A stretch of 23,058 nt of DNA from an uncultured Lachnospiraceae bacterium (GTDB taxonomy: Bacteria; Bacillota; Clostridia; Lachnospirales; Lachnospiraceae), in contig CALAEX010000216.1 in assembly GCA_937891165.1 (NCBI GenBank), positions 1 through 23,058 on the forward strand. The letters run 5' to 3'. Positions within the stretch are counted from its first letter, which is position 1. Each line of letters starts with the position of its first letter. Shown one piece after another: positions 1-8,392 of this stretch. The translations under genes were made by a program, and so were the position numbers. Below the pieces are notes generated by a model, which did not search any database, was not told the DNA's origin, and saw nothing but the letters and a program-made list of their open reading frames with translations.

Positions 1-2
1 CA

Positions 3-611
3 GATAAAGTACGCAAATGGTCTACACAGTCGAGAGAAAATGCTCCTTGGTATCAACATGAAGAACTGGGCTATAACTATCGTATGTCCAATGTGTTAGC
101 AGGTATTGGTAGAGGTCAGTTGTTTCATTTAGAAGAACACGTTGCTTTGAAGAAAGCAATTTATGAAAGATATCAAGAGGGATTCAAAGACTTGCCAGTA
201 CAGATGAATCCTTATATTGAGGATATCATGGAACCTAACTTTTGGCTATCTTGTTTATTGATTGACGAAGATGCGATGTGTAAACAGGTTCGTAGTGATA
301 AGGAAGCATTGTATGTAAAAGAAACAAGAAAAACTTGTCCAACGGAGATTATGGAGAAGTTGGCAGAGTACAACATTGAATCTCGTCCAATTTGGAAACC
401 AATGCATCTGCAACCTATGTATCGTATGCATCCATTTATTACGATAGAAGGGAATGGACGTTGCAGAAGTAATGCTTACATAGACAAGGGTAAAGTAGTA
501 GATGTAGGAGCAGACATTTTTGCGAGAGGTTTGTGTTTACCTAGTGATATTAAGATGACAGCAGAAGAACAGGATATCGTAATAGAAATTATTAAGAGTT
601 GTTTGGAATAG
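3..611 (+). CDS. PLP-dependent DegT/DnrJ/EryC1/StrS (PglE/EpsN-like) sugar aminotransferase, 5'-truncated
   Basis: The reading frame is open to the left edge, so this is the C-terminal 202 residues of a protein that normally has about 390. Translation from base 3 starts in the conserved stretch just after the PLP lysine and runs through ENAPWYQHEELGYNYRMSN, a hallmark of DegT-family nucleotide-sugar aminotransferases. The later ESRPIWKPMHLQPMY segment is typical of PglE/EpsN enzymes, which aminate UDP-4-keto-6-deoxy-GlcNAc. The Schiff-base lysine itself lies outside the window. The next gene is the matching N-acetyltransferase 24 bases downstream, which supports a bacillosamine-type UDP-sugar pathway. 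The 4,6-dehydratase partner (PglF/EpsC) is not in view and may lie upstream. The family is clear. The exact substrate is inferred from context. The methionine at 84 is internal, not the start. Confidence 0.9.
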   Translation, partial: DKVRKWSTQSRENAPWYQHEELGYNYRMSNVLAGIGRGQLFHLEEHVALKKAIYERYQEGFKDLPVQMNPYIEDIMEPNFWLSCLLIDEDAMCKQVRSDKEALYVKETRKTCPTEIMEKLAEYNIESRPIWKPMHLQPMYRMHPFITIEGNGRCRSNAYIDKGKVVDVGADIFARGLCLPSDIKMTAEEQDIVIEIIKSCLE

Positions 612-635
612 TGCGAATGCAGAATAGGATGTTGT

Positions 636-1259
636 ATGGAAACAGGGAAAAAACTTTTAATTATAGGTGCAGGAGGACATGGAAAAGTTATTGCAGATAT
701 TGCCATGAAACTAGGACGATATGAAAAAATCGCATTTTTAGATGATGATGAGCAGATTGTCTCTATTATGGGATGTGAAAGAGAAGGAACCATAGAGAAA
801 TTAAGTCAAGAATCAAAAGATACGGAAATATTTGTTGCCATTGGTAATTCTACAGTACGACAAAAGATATGTACTCAAGTCAAACAACTGGGATTTTTTA
901 TGCCCATTTTAATTCATCCGAATGCAATCGTAGGAAAAGAAGTCTCTCTTGGTGGGGGAACGGTTGTCATGGCGGGAGCAGTAATTAATAGTGGGGTAAA
1001 AGTTGGCGAAGGTGTGATTATCAATACTTCTAGTTCTGTAGACCATGATTGTGAAGTAGGAGATTTTGCTCATATCGCAGTAGGTGCTCATATTGCAGGA
1101 ACTGTTTTCATTGGAAAACATGATTGGATAGGAGCAGGTGCTATTGTAAGTAATAATTTATCTATTGTAGACCATGTTCTAATAGGAGCAGGTGCCGTAG
1201 TGGTAAAGAATATTGAGGAAGCGGGAACTTATATCGGAGTTCCAGCAAAGAAACGATAG
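636..1259 (+). CDS. NeuD/PglD-family sugar O/N-acetyltransferase (left-handed beta-helix)
   Basis: This 207-residue protein likely transfers acetyl from acetyl-CoA to the 4-amino group of the UDP-sugar made by the preceding aminotransferase. The N-terminus has the nucleotide-binding glycine-rich segment IIGAGGHGKVIADIA (residues 9-23). It is followed by hexapeptide-repeat beta-helix sequence from about residue 90 to the end. The VDHDCEVGDFAHI segment carries the expected catalytic histidine at about residue 137, and the C-terminal IGVPAK is typical. Length matches PglD (about 200). An AGGA element sits eight bases before the ATG. The EpsM/PglD assignment rests on family motifs plus position between the aminotransferase and the phosphoglycosyl transferase. 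A sialic-acid O-acetyltransferase (NeuD) role is less likely because no sialate genes are present. Confidence 0.9.
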   Translation: METGKKLLIIGAGGHGKVIADIAMKLGRYEKIAFLDDDEQIVSIMGCEREGTIEKLSQESKDTEIFVAIGNSTVRQKICTQVKQLGFFMPILIHPNAIVGKEVSLGGGTVVMAGAVINSGVKVGEGVIINTSSSVDHDCEVGDFAHIAVGAHIAGTVFIGKHDWIGAGAIVSNNLSIVDHVLIGAGAVVVKNIEEAGTYIGVPAKKR

Positions 1260-1280
1260 AAAAAAGAGAGCAGGTAGGAG

Positions 1281-1910
1281 ATGCAGAGTCAATCCATTTA
1301 TTCAAATTATATCAAAAGGGGAATCGATATTATTTTAGCAGTCATGGCATTGATTGTGTTGAGTCCTGTTTTGATAGTAGTATCAATTTTAGTAAAAAAG
1401 AAACTAGGAAGTCCTGTGATATTTCGGCAAGAACGCCCCGGAAAAGAGGGAAAAATATTTTCTATGTATAAATTTCGTTCCATGACTAATGAATGTGATG
1501 AGAATGGTCAGTTACTTTCGGATGAAATCAGGTTAACAGAGTTTGGAAAAAAACTTCGTTCTACTAGCTTAGATGAACTTCCTGAGTTATTTAATATTTT
1601 AAAAGGGGATATGAGTTTTATTGGACCAAGACCACTTTTAGTAAGGTATCTTCCTTTATATAACGAAAGACAAAAACATCGCCATGATGTACGACCAGGA
1701 ATTACAGGATATGCACAAGTGAATGGAAGAAATGCCATTCGTTGGGAAGAAAAATTTGAAAAAGATGTTTGGTATGTGGAACATATTTCTTTCTGGACAG
1801 ATATCAAAATATTGTTTAAGACAGTGGCAGTAGTGCTTGCTAGAGAAGGTATTAGTAGTGAAACAGCAGTAACAATGGAAGAATTCAAAGGAAATAAGGA
1901 GTTACCATGA
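1281..1910 (+). CDS. Undecaprenyl-phosphate phosphoglycosyl transferase (PglC/EpsL type, bacterial sugar transferase family)
   Basis: A 209-residue monotopic initiating transferase that moves a phosphosugar from its UDP-sugar to undecaprenyl phosphate at the cytoplasmic membrane face, so it likely starts the repeat unit. The single hydrophobic re-entrant helix is at residues 15-37. It is followed by the family signature MYKFRSMT (62-69), the catalytic Asp-Glu pair in TSLDELPELFN (D98, E99), FIGPRPLL (113-120) and PGITGYAQVNGR (139-150). Length fits the small PglC class rather than WbaP/CpsE, which carry extra N-terminal TM helices. AGGTAGGAG lies directly upstream of the ATG. The gene ends in an ATGA overlap with the next glycosyltransferase, indicating translational coupling. 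Given the neighbours, the donor is most likely a UDP-di-N-acetylbacillosamine-type sugar (inference). Confidence 0.93.
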   Translation: MQSQSIYSNYIKRGIDIILAVMALIVLSPVLIVVSILVKKKLGSPVIFRQERPGKEGKIFSMYKFRSMTNECDENGQLLSDEIRLTEFGKKLRSTSLDELPELFNILKGDMSFIGPRPLLVRYLPLYNERQKHRHDVRPGITGYAQVNGRNAIRWEEKFEKDVWYVEHISFWTDIKILFKTVAVVLAREGISSETAVTMEEFKGNKELP

Positions 1911-2989
1911 GAGTTTTAATTCTTGCAAATAATGATATAGGTTTATATAAGTTTCGGAAAGAAGTGATAGAAGAATTATTGAAAGAGAATGAAGTGTTTC
2001 TATGTTTACCTGATGGAGAATTTATATCTAAATTGAAAGAAATGGGATGTAAGTTTATTTCTTGTGAGTTTAATAGACATGGAATGAATCCAGTAAAAGA
2101 ATTACAGTTGATTGGATTTTATAAAAAAGTAGTGAAACAATGTAAACCAGATATTGTATTTACCTATACGATTAAACCAAATGTATATGGTGGAATGGTG
2201 TGTGCAAGGAAAGGAATTCCATATGTAGCGAATATTACAGGATTAGGAACGGCAGTTGAGAATGCAGGACTAATGCAGAAAATTACAGTAACCTTATATA
2301 AAATTGGATTACGAAAGGCACAAAAGGTATTTTTTCAGAATAAAGAAAATCAAGAGTTTATGTTGAAACATAAAGTAGTAAAAGGAGCATATGACTTATT
2401 ACCTGGTTCTGGAGTGAACCTAAAACAATATCAAGTATTAGAGTATCCAAATGGTGATACCATTGACTTTGTTTTTATTGCTAGAGTAATGAAGGAAAAA
2501 GGAATTGACCAGTATTTAGAGGCAGCAGAATATATTCGCAAAAAATATCCAAATACAAGATTCCATATTTGTGGTTTTTGTGAACAAGATTATGAAGAAC
2601 GATTACAAAAGCTTCAAGAAAAAGGGATTATTATTTATCATGGCTTGGTAAAGAATATTGCAGAAATTCATGCTATTTCACAATGTACCATTCATCCAAC
2701 CTATTATCCAGAAGGATTATCTAATGTTTTATTGGAAAGTGCAGCTTGTGGAAGACCTATTATAACCACAGACCGTGCAGGATGTCGAGAAGTGATAGAG
2801 GATGGAGTAAATGGATTTATTGTAAAACAACAAGATAGTCAAGATTTAGTTGTAAAGATAGAGCAATTTTTAAAATTATCTATTGATGTAAGAAGAAAAA
2901 TGGGATTAGCTGGACGTAAAAAAGTAGAAAGACAATTTAATCGAATAATTGTAGTAGAAAAATATAAAAAAGAGTGTTCTCAAATTTGA
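1907..2989 (+). CDS. GT4 glycosyltransferase, PglA-like
   Basis: A 360-residue GT-B fold retaining glycosyltransferase. The N-terminal acceptor domain starts MRVLILANNDIGLYKFRKEV and contains FTYTIKPNVYGG and NITGLGTA, both seen in PglA-type enzymes. The C-terminal nucleotide-sugar domain has FIARVMKEKGID (about 190-201) and the GT4 E-x7-E motif within PEGLSNVLLES (E269, E277). It is translationally coupled (ATGA) to the phosphoglycosyl transferase gene, so it is the obvious candidate to add the second sugar to the undecaprenyl-PP-linked first residue. In Campylobacter PglA adds alpha-1,3-GalNAc. The donor here cannot be read from sequence. There is no signal peptide, and it presumably works at the inner membrane face. 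Confidence 0.9.
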   Translation: MRVLILANNDIGLYKFRKEVIEELLKENEVFLCLPDGEFISKLKEMGCKFISCEFNRHGMNPVKELQLIGFYKKVVKQCKPDIVFTYTIKPNVYGGMVCARKGIPYVANITGLGTAVENAGLMQKITVTLYKIGLRKAQKVFFQNKENQEFMLKHKVVKGAYDLLPGSGVNLKQYQVLEYPNGDTIDFVFIARVMKEKGIDQYLEAAEYIRKKYPNTRFHICGFCEQDYEERLQKLQEKGIIIYHGLVKNIAEIHAISQCTIHPTYYPEGLSNVLLESAACGRPIITTDRAGCREVIEDGVNGFIVKQQDSQDLVVKIEQFLKLSIDVRRKMGLAGRKKVERQFNRIIVVEKYKKECSQI

Positions 2990-3003
2990 GAGGGAAAAGA
3001 GAA

Positions 3004-3906
3004 ATGATTAATTATAAAAGATTAATTAAAAGTAGGAATTTAAGAATAAAAATATTGGATATTTTAAGTTTTGTACCAGATAGTATGATGTTGAAGATTC
3101 AGTATAGAATGAAAATGGGACGTAAATTAGATTTGAAGAATCCTAAAAGATATACGGAAAAATTACAATGGTATAAAATTAATTATCATAATTTAATATT
3201 GAAAAAATGTGTAGATAAGTATGAAGTACGTTCCTATGTTAAAGAAAAGGGACTTTCAGAAATTTTAGTGGATTGTTATGGTGTCTTTGAAGATGTTAGT
3301 GAAATAGAATGGAGTAAATTACCTCAAAAATTTATAATGAAAAAAACTAATGGAGGTGGAGGAATTAATATTTTTATATGTAAGGATAAAGATTCTTTGA
3401 ATAAAGAACAGATAATATCTTTATTAAGAAAGTGGACAGTTAAAAATAAAGAACATTCTTTAGGTCGTGAATGGGCATATGATGGATTAAAATCTAGAAT
3501 TATTGTAGACCAATATCTTGAAAATTCAGAGAATCCAGAGGCGGGCATTTATGATTATAAAATATTATGCTTTGAAGGTAAAGTAGCTTATATTGTGTTG
3601 GATGTTGATAGATATACAAATCATAAAAGAAATATTTATGATGCAGATTGGAATTATATAGATGTTGTCACTGACCACGAAACTTATGGAGATAGAATTA
3701 GAAAGCCAAAATGTTTAGAAGAAATGAAACATATTGCAGAGAAACTTAGTGAGGATTTTCCTTTTGTTAGAGTGGATTTGTATTTGGTAAATGGAAAAAT
3801 TTATTTTGGTGAATTAACATTTTATCCGTGGAGTGGATATGTACAGTTTACACCAGATGAGTTTGATTTTGAACTTGGAAACAAATTTCTTTTGAAAAAA
3901 ATATAG
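3004..3906 (+). CDS. TupA-like ATP-grasp protein
   Basis: A 300-residue protein of the ATP-grasp TupA family, named after the teichuronopeptide biosynthesis protein of alkaliphilic Bacillus. Family marks are NPKRYTEKLQWYK (residues 46-58), an ATP-binding FIMKKTNGGGG (110-120), DYKILCFEGK, and the metal-binding-type end VRVDLYLVNGKIYFGELTF. I chose the ATG at 3004 because GAGAGGG ends nine bases before it. An in-frame ATG at 2974 would overlap the previous gene and has no clear ribosome binding site. ATP-grasp enzymes ligate a carboxylate to an amine, so it may attach an amino acid to a uronic acid of the polymer. That role is inferred from the family and from the uronic-acid supply genes at 13196-15514. 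Base composition drops sharply from here. Confidence 0.85.
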   Translation: MINYKRLIKSRNLRIKILDILSFVPDSMMLKIQYRMKMGRKLDLKNPKRYTEKLQWYKINYHNLILKKCVDKYEVRSYVKEKGLSEILVDCYGVFEDVSEIEWSKLPQKFIMKKTNGGGGINIFICKDKDSLNKEQIISLLRKWTVKNKEHSLGREWAYDGLKSRIIVDQYLENSENPEAGIYDYKILCFEGKVAYIVLDVDRYTNHKRNIYDADWNYIDVVTDHETYGDRIRKPKCLEEMKHIAEKLSEDFPFVRVDLYLVNGKIYFGELTFYPWSGYVQFTPDEFDFELGNKFLLKKI

Positions 3907-3988
3907 GTTTTAATAATTTTTTTATAGTATTATTGTTAGTTGAATTGAGGAATTAGATTGCTGATGATAGAAAGGAAGGTAAATTTAT

Positions 3989-4999
3989 ATGTTAAGTATT
4001 ATAGTGCCTGTGTATAATACAGAGATATACTTAAGGGAATGTATAGAGAGTATCTTAGCTCAAACATATGATGATTTTGAGTTAATTCTTATTGATGATG
4101 GTTCAACAGATAATTCTTTAAAAATTTGTATGGATTTTCAAAAAAAGGATGTGAGAGTTAGAGTATTTTCTAAGGAAAATTCGGGTGTATCTGCTACTCG
4201 TAACTATGGCTTGCGATATGCAAGAGGAGAATATATATCTTTTTGTGATTCAGATGATGTTATTAAGCCAGAGCTTTACGAAGTTTTATTTGATAAAATG
4301 TTTCAGTATAATGTAGATAGAGTATGTGGAGGTTATGCATATTTATACTCGGATGGACATCAGCTTTGTTGTAAGGGAAGAAAACCTGATGGAATATATA
4401 TGAAAGAAGATTTGATTCCTATTATGATTGATGATGGTACGTTATCAGGGTTTCTTTTTTCAGGAGTATATAATTCTATTTTTAAAAGAGAGATTATTGA
4501 AAAAAATAAGTTAAGATTTAATGAATTAATCAAGTATAATGAAGATAGTTTATTTAGTTTTGAATATGCACTATATTCAAAAAGTTTATATTGTTTGCAA
4601 AGTGTACCATTATATTTATATAGACAACATGAGATGTCTTCAACAAAGAAAAGAAGAAAAGGCGATAAATATTCTGAATTAAATAAAAGACTTATAGAAT
4701 TGAATAATAGATATCAAAATATGAATTTAGAATTACAAATGTGTAGGCGTTCTATAACAGTAGCATTGTGGGAAATACTTGATATTGCAGATAAAGAATG
4801 TGGAAAACAAGCTTTAAAAGATATAAAAGAGGTGCTTCAAAAAAATAATATAAATGATAATATTAAGTTTCTTGATATAAAACATATGAATATATATAAA
4901 AAATTATATTTAATTTTAATAAAATATAAAATGACACGGGTATTATATTTTGTATCAAAGAGATTACTCCCTTTTCTATCAAAGTATTTATCTAGATAA
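3989..4999 (+). CDS. GT2 family glycosyltransferase
   Basis: A 336-residue inverting GT-A enzyme. The N-terminal domain begins SIIVPVYNTEIYLRECIESI and has the nucleotide-binding IDDGSTD (35-41), SGVSATRNYG (65-74) and the DXD-type metal site FCDSDD (85-90). A YNEDSLFSFEYAL segment matches the catalytic-base region of the family. The C-terminal part is poorly conserved and ends basic, without a clear TM helix. GAAAGGAAGG precedes the ATG. It transfers one sugar of the repeat unit. Donor and acceptor are unknown. The 82-base gap before it is AT-rich and holds no recognisable gene or terminator, so it is probably in the same transcript. Confidence 0.92.
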   Translation: MLSIIVPVYNTEIYLRECIESILAQTYDDFELILIDDGSTDNSLKICMDFQKKDVRVRVFSKENSGVSATRNYGLRYARGEYISFCDSDDVIKPELYEVLFDKMFQYNVDRVCGGYAYLYSDGHQLCCKGRKPDGIYMKEDLIPIMIDDGTLSGFLFSGVYNSIFKREIIEKNKLRFNELIKYNEDSLFSFEYALYSKSLYCLQSVPLYLYRQHEMSSTKKRRKGDKYSELNKRLIELNNRYQNMNLELQMCRRSITVALWEILDIADKECGKQALKDIKEVLQKNNINDNIKFLDIKHMNIYKKLYLILIKYKMTRVLYFVSKRLLPFLSKYLSR

Positions 5000-5019
5000 T
5001 ATTATGAGAGGAAAAAAAT

Positions 5020-6060
5020 ATGACATATATATTATGTATAATTGTGGTAAGTGTGAGTTCAATTATAGCAGGAAAATATAATAACAAAAAGGCTCTTTTT
5101 TTTACAGCATTTATATTATCAGTATTTTGCGGTTTAAGAGGAATAGGGGTTGGTGTTGATACAATTCATTATTATAATTTTTTGTCATATATACGTGGAA
5201 GTGGAATTGGATTTGGAAGTGATATTGGATTTTCCGTGATATCGTATATTTTGATGGGAATTTTTAAAAATCCACATACACCATTATTGATTTATTCATT
5301 TATAACAAATTATCTTATTGTTTATAGATTATGGGATTTCAAAGAAAAAGCTTCTTTTCCAGTGATGATATTAATTTATGTAATAATTCATTATCCATAT
5401 ACTTTTAATATTGTAAGACAATTTTTAGCGATTTCAATAGTTTTTTGGGCAACAAGATATATAGAACGAGATAAGTATATAAAATATATTATTTTAAATG
5501 TAATTGCAACTACTTTTCATACATCATCATTATTGTGTTTTGGTTATTTATTTGTGAAAGTTGGTTTTGAAACTAAAAAAAAGAAGTATAGGTATTTAGG
5601 CATTGGATTAGCAATTATTTTTATACTTGTAGGCTTGGTGTTATTTACTAATAATGTACAAAAATATGAACAATATTTTATACAAACATCTACAGGTTTT
5701 CATGCTATGACAATATTAAAAATTTTTTGCACAATTTTAATTATATTTTTTAATAAAATATATAAAAATACTAAATTTAGTATTTCTGAATATAGGGAAT
5801 ATGTATCAATGAATAAAGAAATTGTTATTATATATCAATTGGGTCTATTATTAGCTGGATTAGGTATGTTTTTTACATTTATGAATAGAATTGGATTTTA
5901 TTTTTTAATATATGAAATGCCATTTTGGGGACAAGTAGTTAGAGCAGTTAGGAATAAGGATATGTATAGGATATTAATAGGAACTATTTTGATATATATT
6001 ATTATAGCTATGCTTTTATTTGATACAAGTGGATTAATTGCTTATTCAACATATTTTTGA
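5020..6060 (+). CDS. EpsG/Wzy-like polysaccharide polymerase, polytopic membrane protein
   Basis: A 346-residue integral membrane protein with about nine to ten hydrophobic segments. It has the EpsG-family landmarks: GLRGIGVGVDT after the first TM pair (38-48), a periplasmic-side YPYTFNIVRQFLAISI segment (126-140) with the conserved Arg-Gln (133-134), and TTFHTSSLL with His167. Members of this family are thought to polymerise lipid-linked repeat units in Wzx/Wzy-type pathways. Its location among glycosyltransferases, with a flippase further on, fits that role. A GAGAGG site lies nine bases upstream of the ATG. Polymerases of this type define the inter-repeat linkage and are usually the most strain-specific gene in such loci. 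Confidence 0.88.
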   Translation: MTYILCIIVVSVSSIIAGKYNNKKALFFTAFILSVFCGLRGIGVGVDTIHYYNFLSYIRGSGIGFGSDIGFSVISYILMGIFKNPHTPLLIYSFITNYLIVYRLWDFKEKASFPVMILIYVIIHYPYTFNIVRQFLAISIVFWATRYIERDKYIKYIILNVIATTFHTSSLLCFGYLFVKVGFETKKKKYRYLGIGLAIIFILVGLVLFTNNVQKYEQYFIQTSTGFHAMTILKIFCTILIIFFNKIYKNTKFSISEYREYVSMNKEIVIIYQLGLLLAGLGMFFTFMNRIGFYFLIYEMPFWGQVVRAVRNKDMYRILIGTILIYIIIAMLLFDTSGLIAYSTYF

Positions 6061-6091
6061 ATATAGTAATCATAGAGTAAGGGGAGAAGAT

Positions 6092-6979
6092 ATGAAATTA
6101 GATTTGGTTAGTGTTATAATAACAACGTATGGACGAGATATTACCATGCTTTCGCAAGCTATTGAAAGTGTAAAAAATCAAACTTATAAAAATATAGAAT
6201 TGATTATTATAGATGATAATGGAATAGGTACAGATATACAGAAGAAAAATGAAAAATTTTTATTGAGTGATAAAAGTATTCGATATATATCAAATATAAA
6301 AAATAGTGGTGCTCAATTTTCTAGGAATATTGGGATACTACAAGCAACAGGAGAATATATAGCATTTTTAGATGATGATGATATTTGGATGCCGGATAAG
6401 ATTAAAAAACAAGTACATTTATTGAAAACAAATAATCTTGATATGGTATTTTGTAATGGATTTCGATTTTATGATAATAATTTAAATAAGAGAAAGTTAT
6501 ATCAGAATTATTTTATTACAAATGAATTCATAACTTATAATATGCAGTTGCAGAGTGATAAAATTGGATCAACATCTCATCCACTTATTAGAAAAGATTG
6601 TTTTGCAAGAACAGGATTGTTTGATTTGGAAATGCCTGCAAGACAAGATTATGAAATGTGGCTTCGTATATGCAAATATTATAAAGTTATGGGAATAAAT
6701 GAAACACTTTTTTATTATCGTTATCATGAGGGTGATAGAATAACTAAAAGTTATAAAAAGGAATTACTTAGTTATCAGTTACTTTGGAAAAAGTATAAGT
6801 CGGATTATAAAAAAGATGATATAGCTAGAGCTAATATTTTATTTTCATTAGCTATTACATATTTTAAAATGAAAAAAATTTGTAAAGCAATTTTTTTTGC
6901 TTCAAGGGCATTGATTAGTAATCCAAATACAATTATTAAATTAATCAATAATCACAAAAATCATAAAGCTCAGTTTTAA
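6092..6979 (+). CDS. GT2 family glycosyltransferase
   Basis: A 295-residue GT-A enzyme. The start at 6092 (MKLDLVSVIITTYGR) is chosen over an in-frame ATG at 6038 because AAGGGGAG ends four bases before it and 6038 would lie inside the polymerase gene. Motifs are SVIITTYGRD (7-16), the nucleotide-binding IIIDDNG (38-44), NSGAQFSRNIGI (71-82) and the metal site FLDDDDIW (92-99). ARQDYEMWLRI (183-193) is the catalytic-base region. It is followed by a helical C-terminus. It presumably adds one sugar to the repeat unit. The donor is unknown. The gene is very AT-rich like its neighbours. Confidence 0.91.
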   Translation: MKLDLVSVIITTYGRDITMLSQAIESVKNQTYKNIELIIIDDNGIGTDIQKKNEKFLLSDKSIRYISNIKNSGAQFSRNIGILQATGEYIAFLDDDDIWMPDKIKKQVHLLKTNNLDMVFCNGFRFYDNNLNKRKLYQNYFITNEFITYNMQLQSDKIGSTSHPLIRKDCFARTGLFDLEMPARQDYEMWLRICKYYKVMGINETLFYYRYHEGDRITKSYKKELLSYQLLWKKYKSDYKKDDIARANILFSLAITYFKMKKICKAIFFASRALISNPNTIIKLINNHKNHKAQF

Positions 6980-7192
6980 TAAAATAATATAAATGCAGAT
7001 AAGGTTAATTTGAAAAATTTGTAATATTAGGATGAGAGAATTTTTATTGTAGATAAACTATCTTGTTTTATTGTGATTTATAATAATGAGTTTTAGTACG
7101 TATAAAATGAATTATAAAAAATAAAAATGCTTGATAGAATAGTTTCATGATGTTTTTATAATTTAAGTGAAACGAAAGGAATGAATATAAAA
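6980..7192. other. AT-rich intergenic stretch, no gene seen
   Basis: A 213-base gap inside the polysaccharide locus. It is extremely AT-rich, with no open frame of useful length, no GC-rich hairpin plus T-run and no convincing promoter pair. It may be a remnant of past gene exchange at the junction between locus segments, which is inference. Confidence 0.5.
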
Positions 7193-8374
7193 ATGAAGAA
7201 AAAATTGTTAATTGTAAATCAACATTTTGCAACTGGAGGAATAAAAAAATCATTAGATAATTTACTTTCAATATTGTTAGAACAATATGAAGTTAGAGTA
7301 TTGTTTATTAGTGGTTCAACAAAACAATTTGAGAATAAATATCCTAATGTTCTAATTTCCTCACCATTTATTTTAACCTCTGTATTATCATCTTTAAAAG
7401 ATTTAAAAGAAATGGATTGGTTTATAGTTCGATTATTCCTAAAAATTATTGGTTTATTGATAGGTAAATGTATAGGCATGGAGAAAACTATAAATTCCAT
7501 AATAAAAATTTCAAGAAAATTAGGAGATTATGATTGTGCAATATCTTATTCTCATGATAATTGGTTTGAAAATGGTAATTTTTTTGGTGGGTCTAATGAA
7601 TTTGTTTTAAAAAAAGTTAATGCTAAAAAGAAAATAGCTTGGATTCATGGAGAACTTGATACAATTGGATTAAATAAAGAAAGACTTTTTAAAACATATA
7701 AATCATTTAATGAAGTTATTACAGTGAGTAAAGCTTGTAAAAACCAATTTGAATCTTTATCAAATGGAATAATAAAATGTCAATGTATTTATAATTTACT
7801 TAATATAGAAGATATAAAAAATAAATTACAAAATATAAGATATTCTGAAAGTAATTCCATTTTTCGTATTGTTACAGTTGCAAGATTAAGTAAAATTGCT
7901 AAACGTGTTGATAAAATTAATGAAATAGCAAAATTATTGAGAGATAAAGGATATAATTTTAAATGGATAGTTGTTGGTGGTGGTTCTGAATATGAATCTT
8001 GTATTAATATATGTAAGGAATATGGATTAGAAAGTATGGTTTATTATGTTGGAAATCAAGAGAATCCGTATACATATATAAAGGAGAGTGATTTGTTTGT
8101 TCTTGTATCAGATACAGAAGCAATGCCTGTAGTTATACAAGAAGCTTTAATCATAGGTACACCAGTTGTGACAACAAATTTTTCAGCAGCGTATGAGTCT
8201 GTTATTGATGGTAAAAATGGTTTTATTGTAAAAAAAGATATACAGTCTATATATGAAAAAGTGGTATATTGCATGGAGCATAAGGAGCAACTTAAGGAGT
8301 TTAGAAAATATATGCAAAAAAATCAAATAAATAATGAAAAAACCATAATAGAAATTAAAAATATAATTGGATAA
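7193..8374 (+). CDS. GT4 family glycosyltransferase
   Basis: A 393-residue GT-B enzyme. I start it at 7193 (MKKKLLIVNQHFATGGIKKSL) because the GAAAGG site would leave only one base before the in-frame ATG at 7181. The N-terminal glycine loop ATGGIKKSL (13-21) and the C-terminal FRIVTVARLSKIAKRVDKI and WIVVGGGSE segments are typical. The E-x7-E motif is EAMPVVIQE (E309 to E317), followed by GTPVVTTNF. This architecture is a retaining transferase using a nucleotide sugar and a lipid-linked acceptor at the membrane. Specificity is unknown. It probably forms an operon with the propeller protein 18 bases downstream, since the AAGGAG for that gene overlaps this stop codon. Confidence 0.91.
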   Translation: MKKKLLIVNQHFATGGIKKSLDNLLSILLEQYEVRVLFISGSTKQFENKYPNVLISSPFILTSVLSSLKDLKEMDWFIVRLFLKIIGLLIGKCIGMEKTINSIIKISRKLGDYDCAISYSHDNWFENGNFFGGSNEFVLKKVNAKKKIAWIHGELDTIGLNKERLFKTYKSFNEVITVSKACKNQFESLSNGIIKCQCIYNLLNIEDIKNKLQNIRYSESNSIFRIVTVARLSKIAKRVDKINEIAKLLRDKGYNFKWIVVGGGSEYESCINICKEYGLESMVYYVGNQENPYTYIKESDLFVLVSDTEAMPVVIQEALIIGTPVVTTNFSAAYESVIDGKNGFIVKKDIQSIYEKVVYCMEHKEQLKEFRKYMQKNQINNEKTIIEIKNIIG

Positions 8375-8392
8375 GGAGATAATTATATTAAT

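Noticed and set aside
476..793. Minus-strand open frames over the polysaccharide genes (here and at several other places)
   Set aside because: They are shadows of the + strand genes: no ribosome binding site, no recognisable domain and biased residue content.
6038..6091. Upstream ATG as start of the second GT2
   Set aside because: It overlaps the polymerase gene and adds residues unlike the GT2 N-terminus. The ATG at 6092 has a good ribosome binding site and the normal family start.
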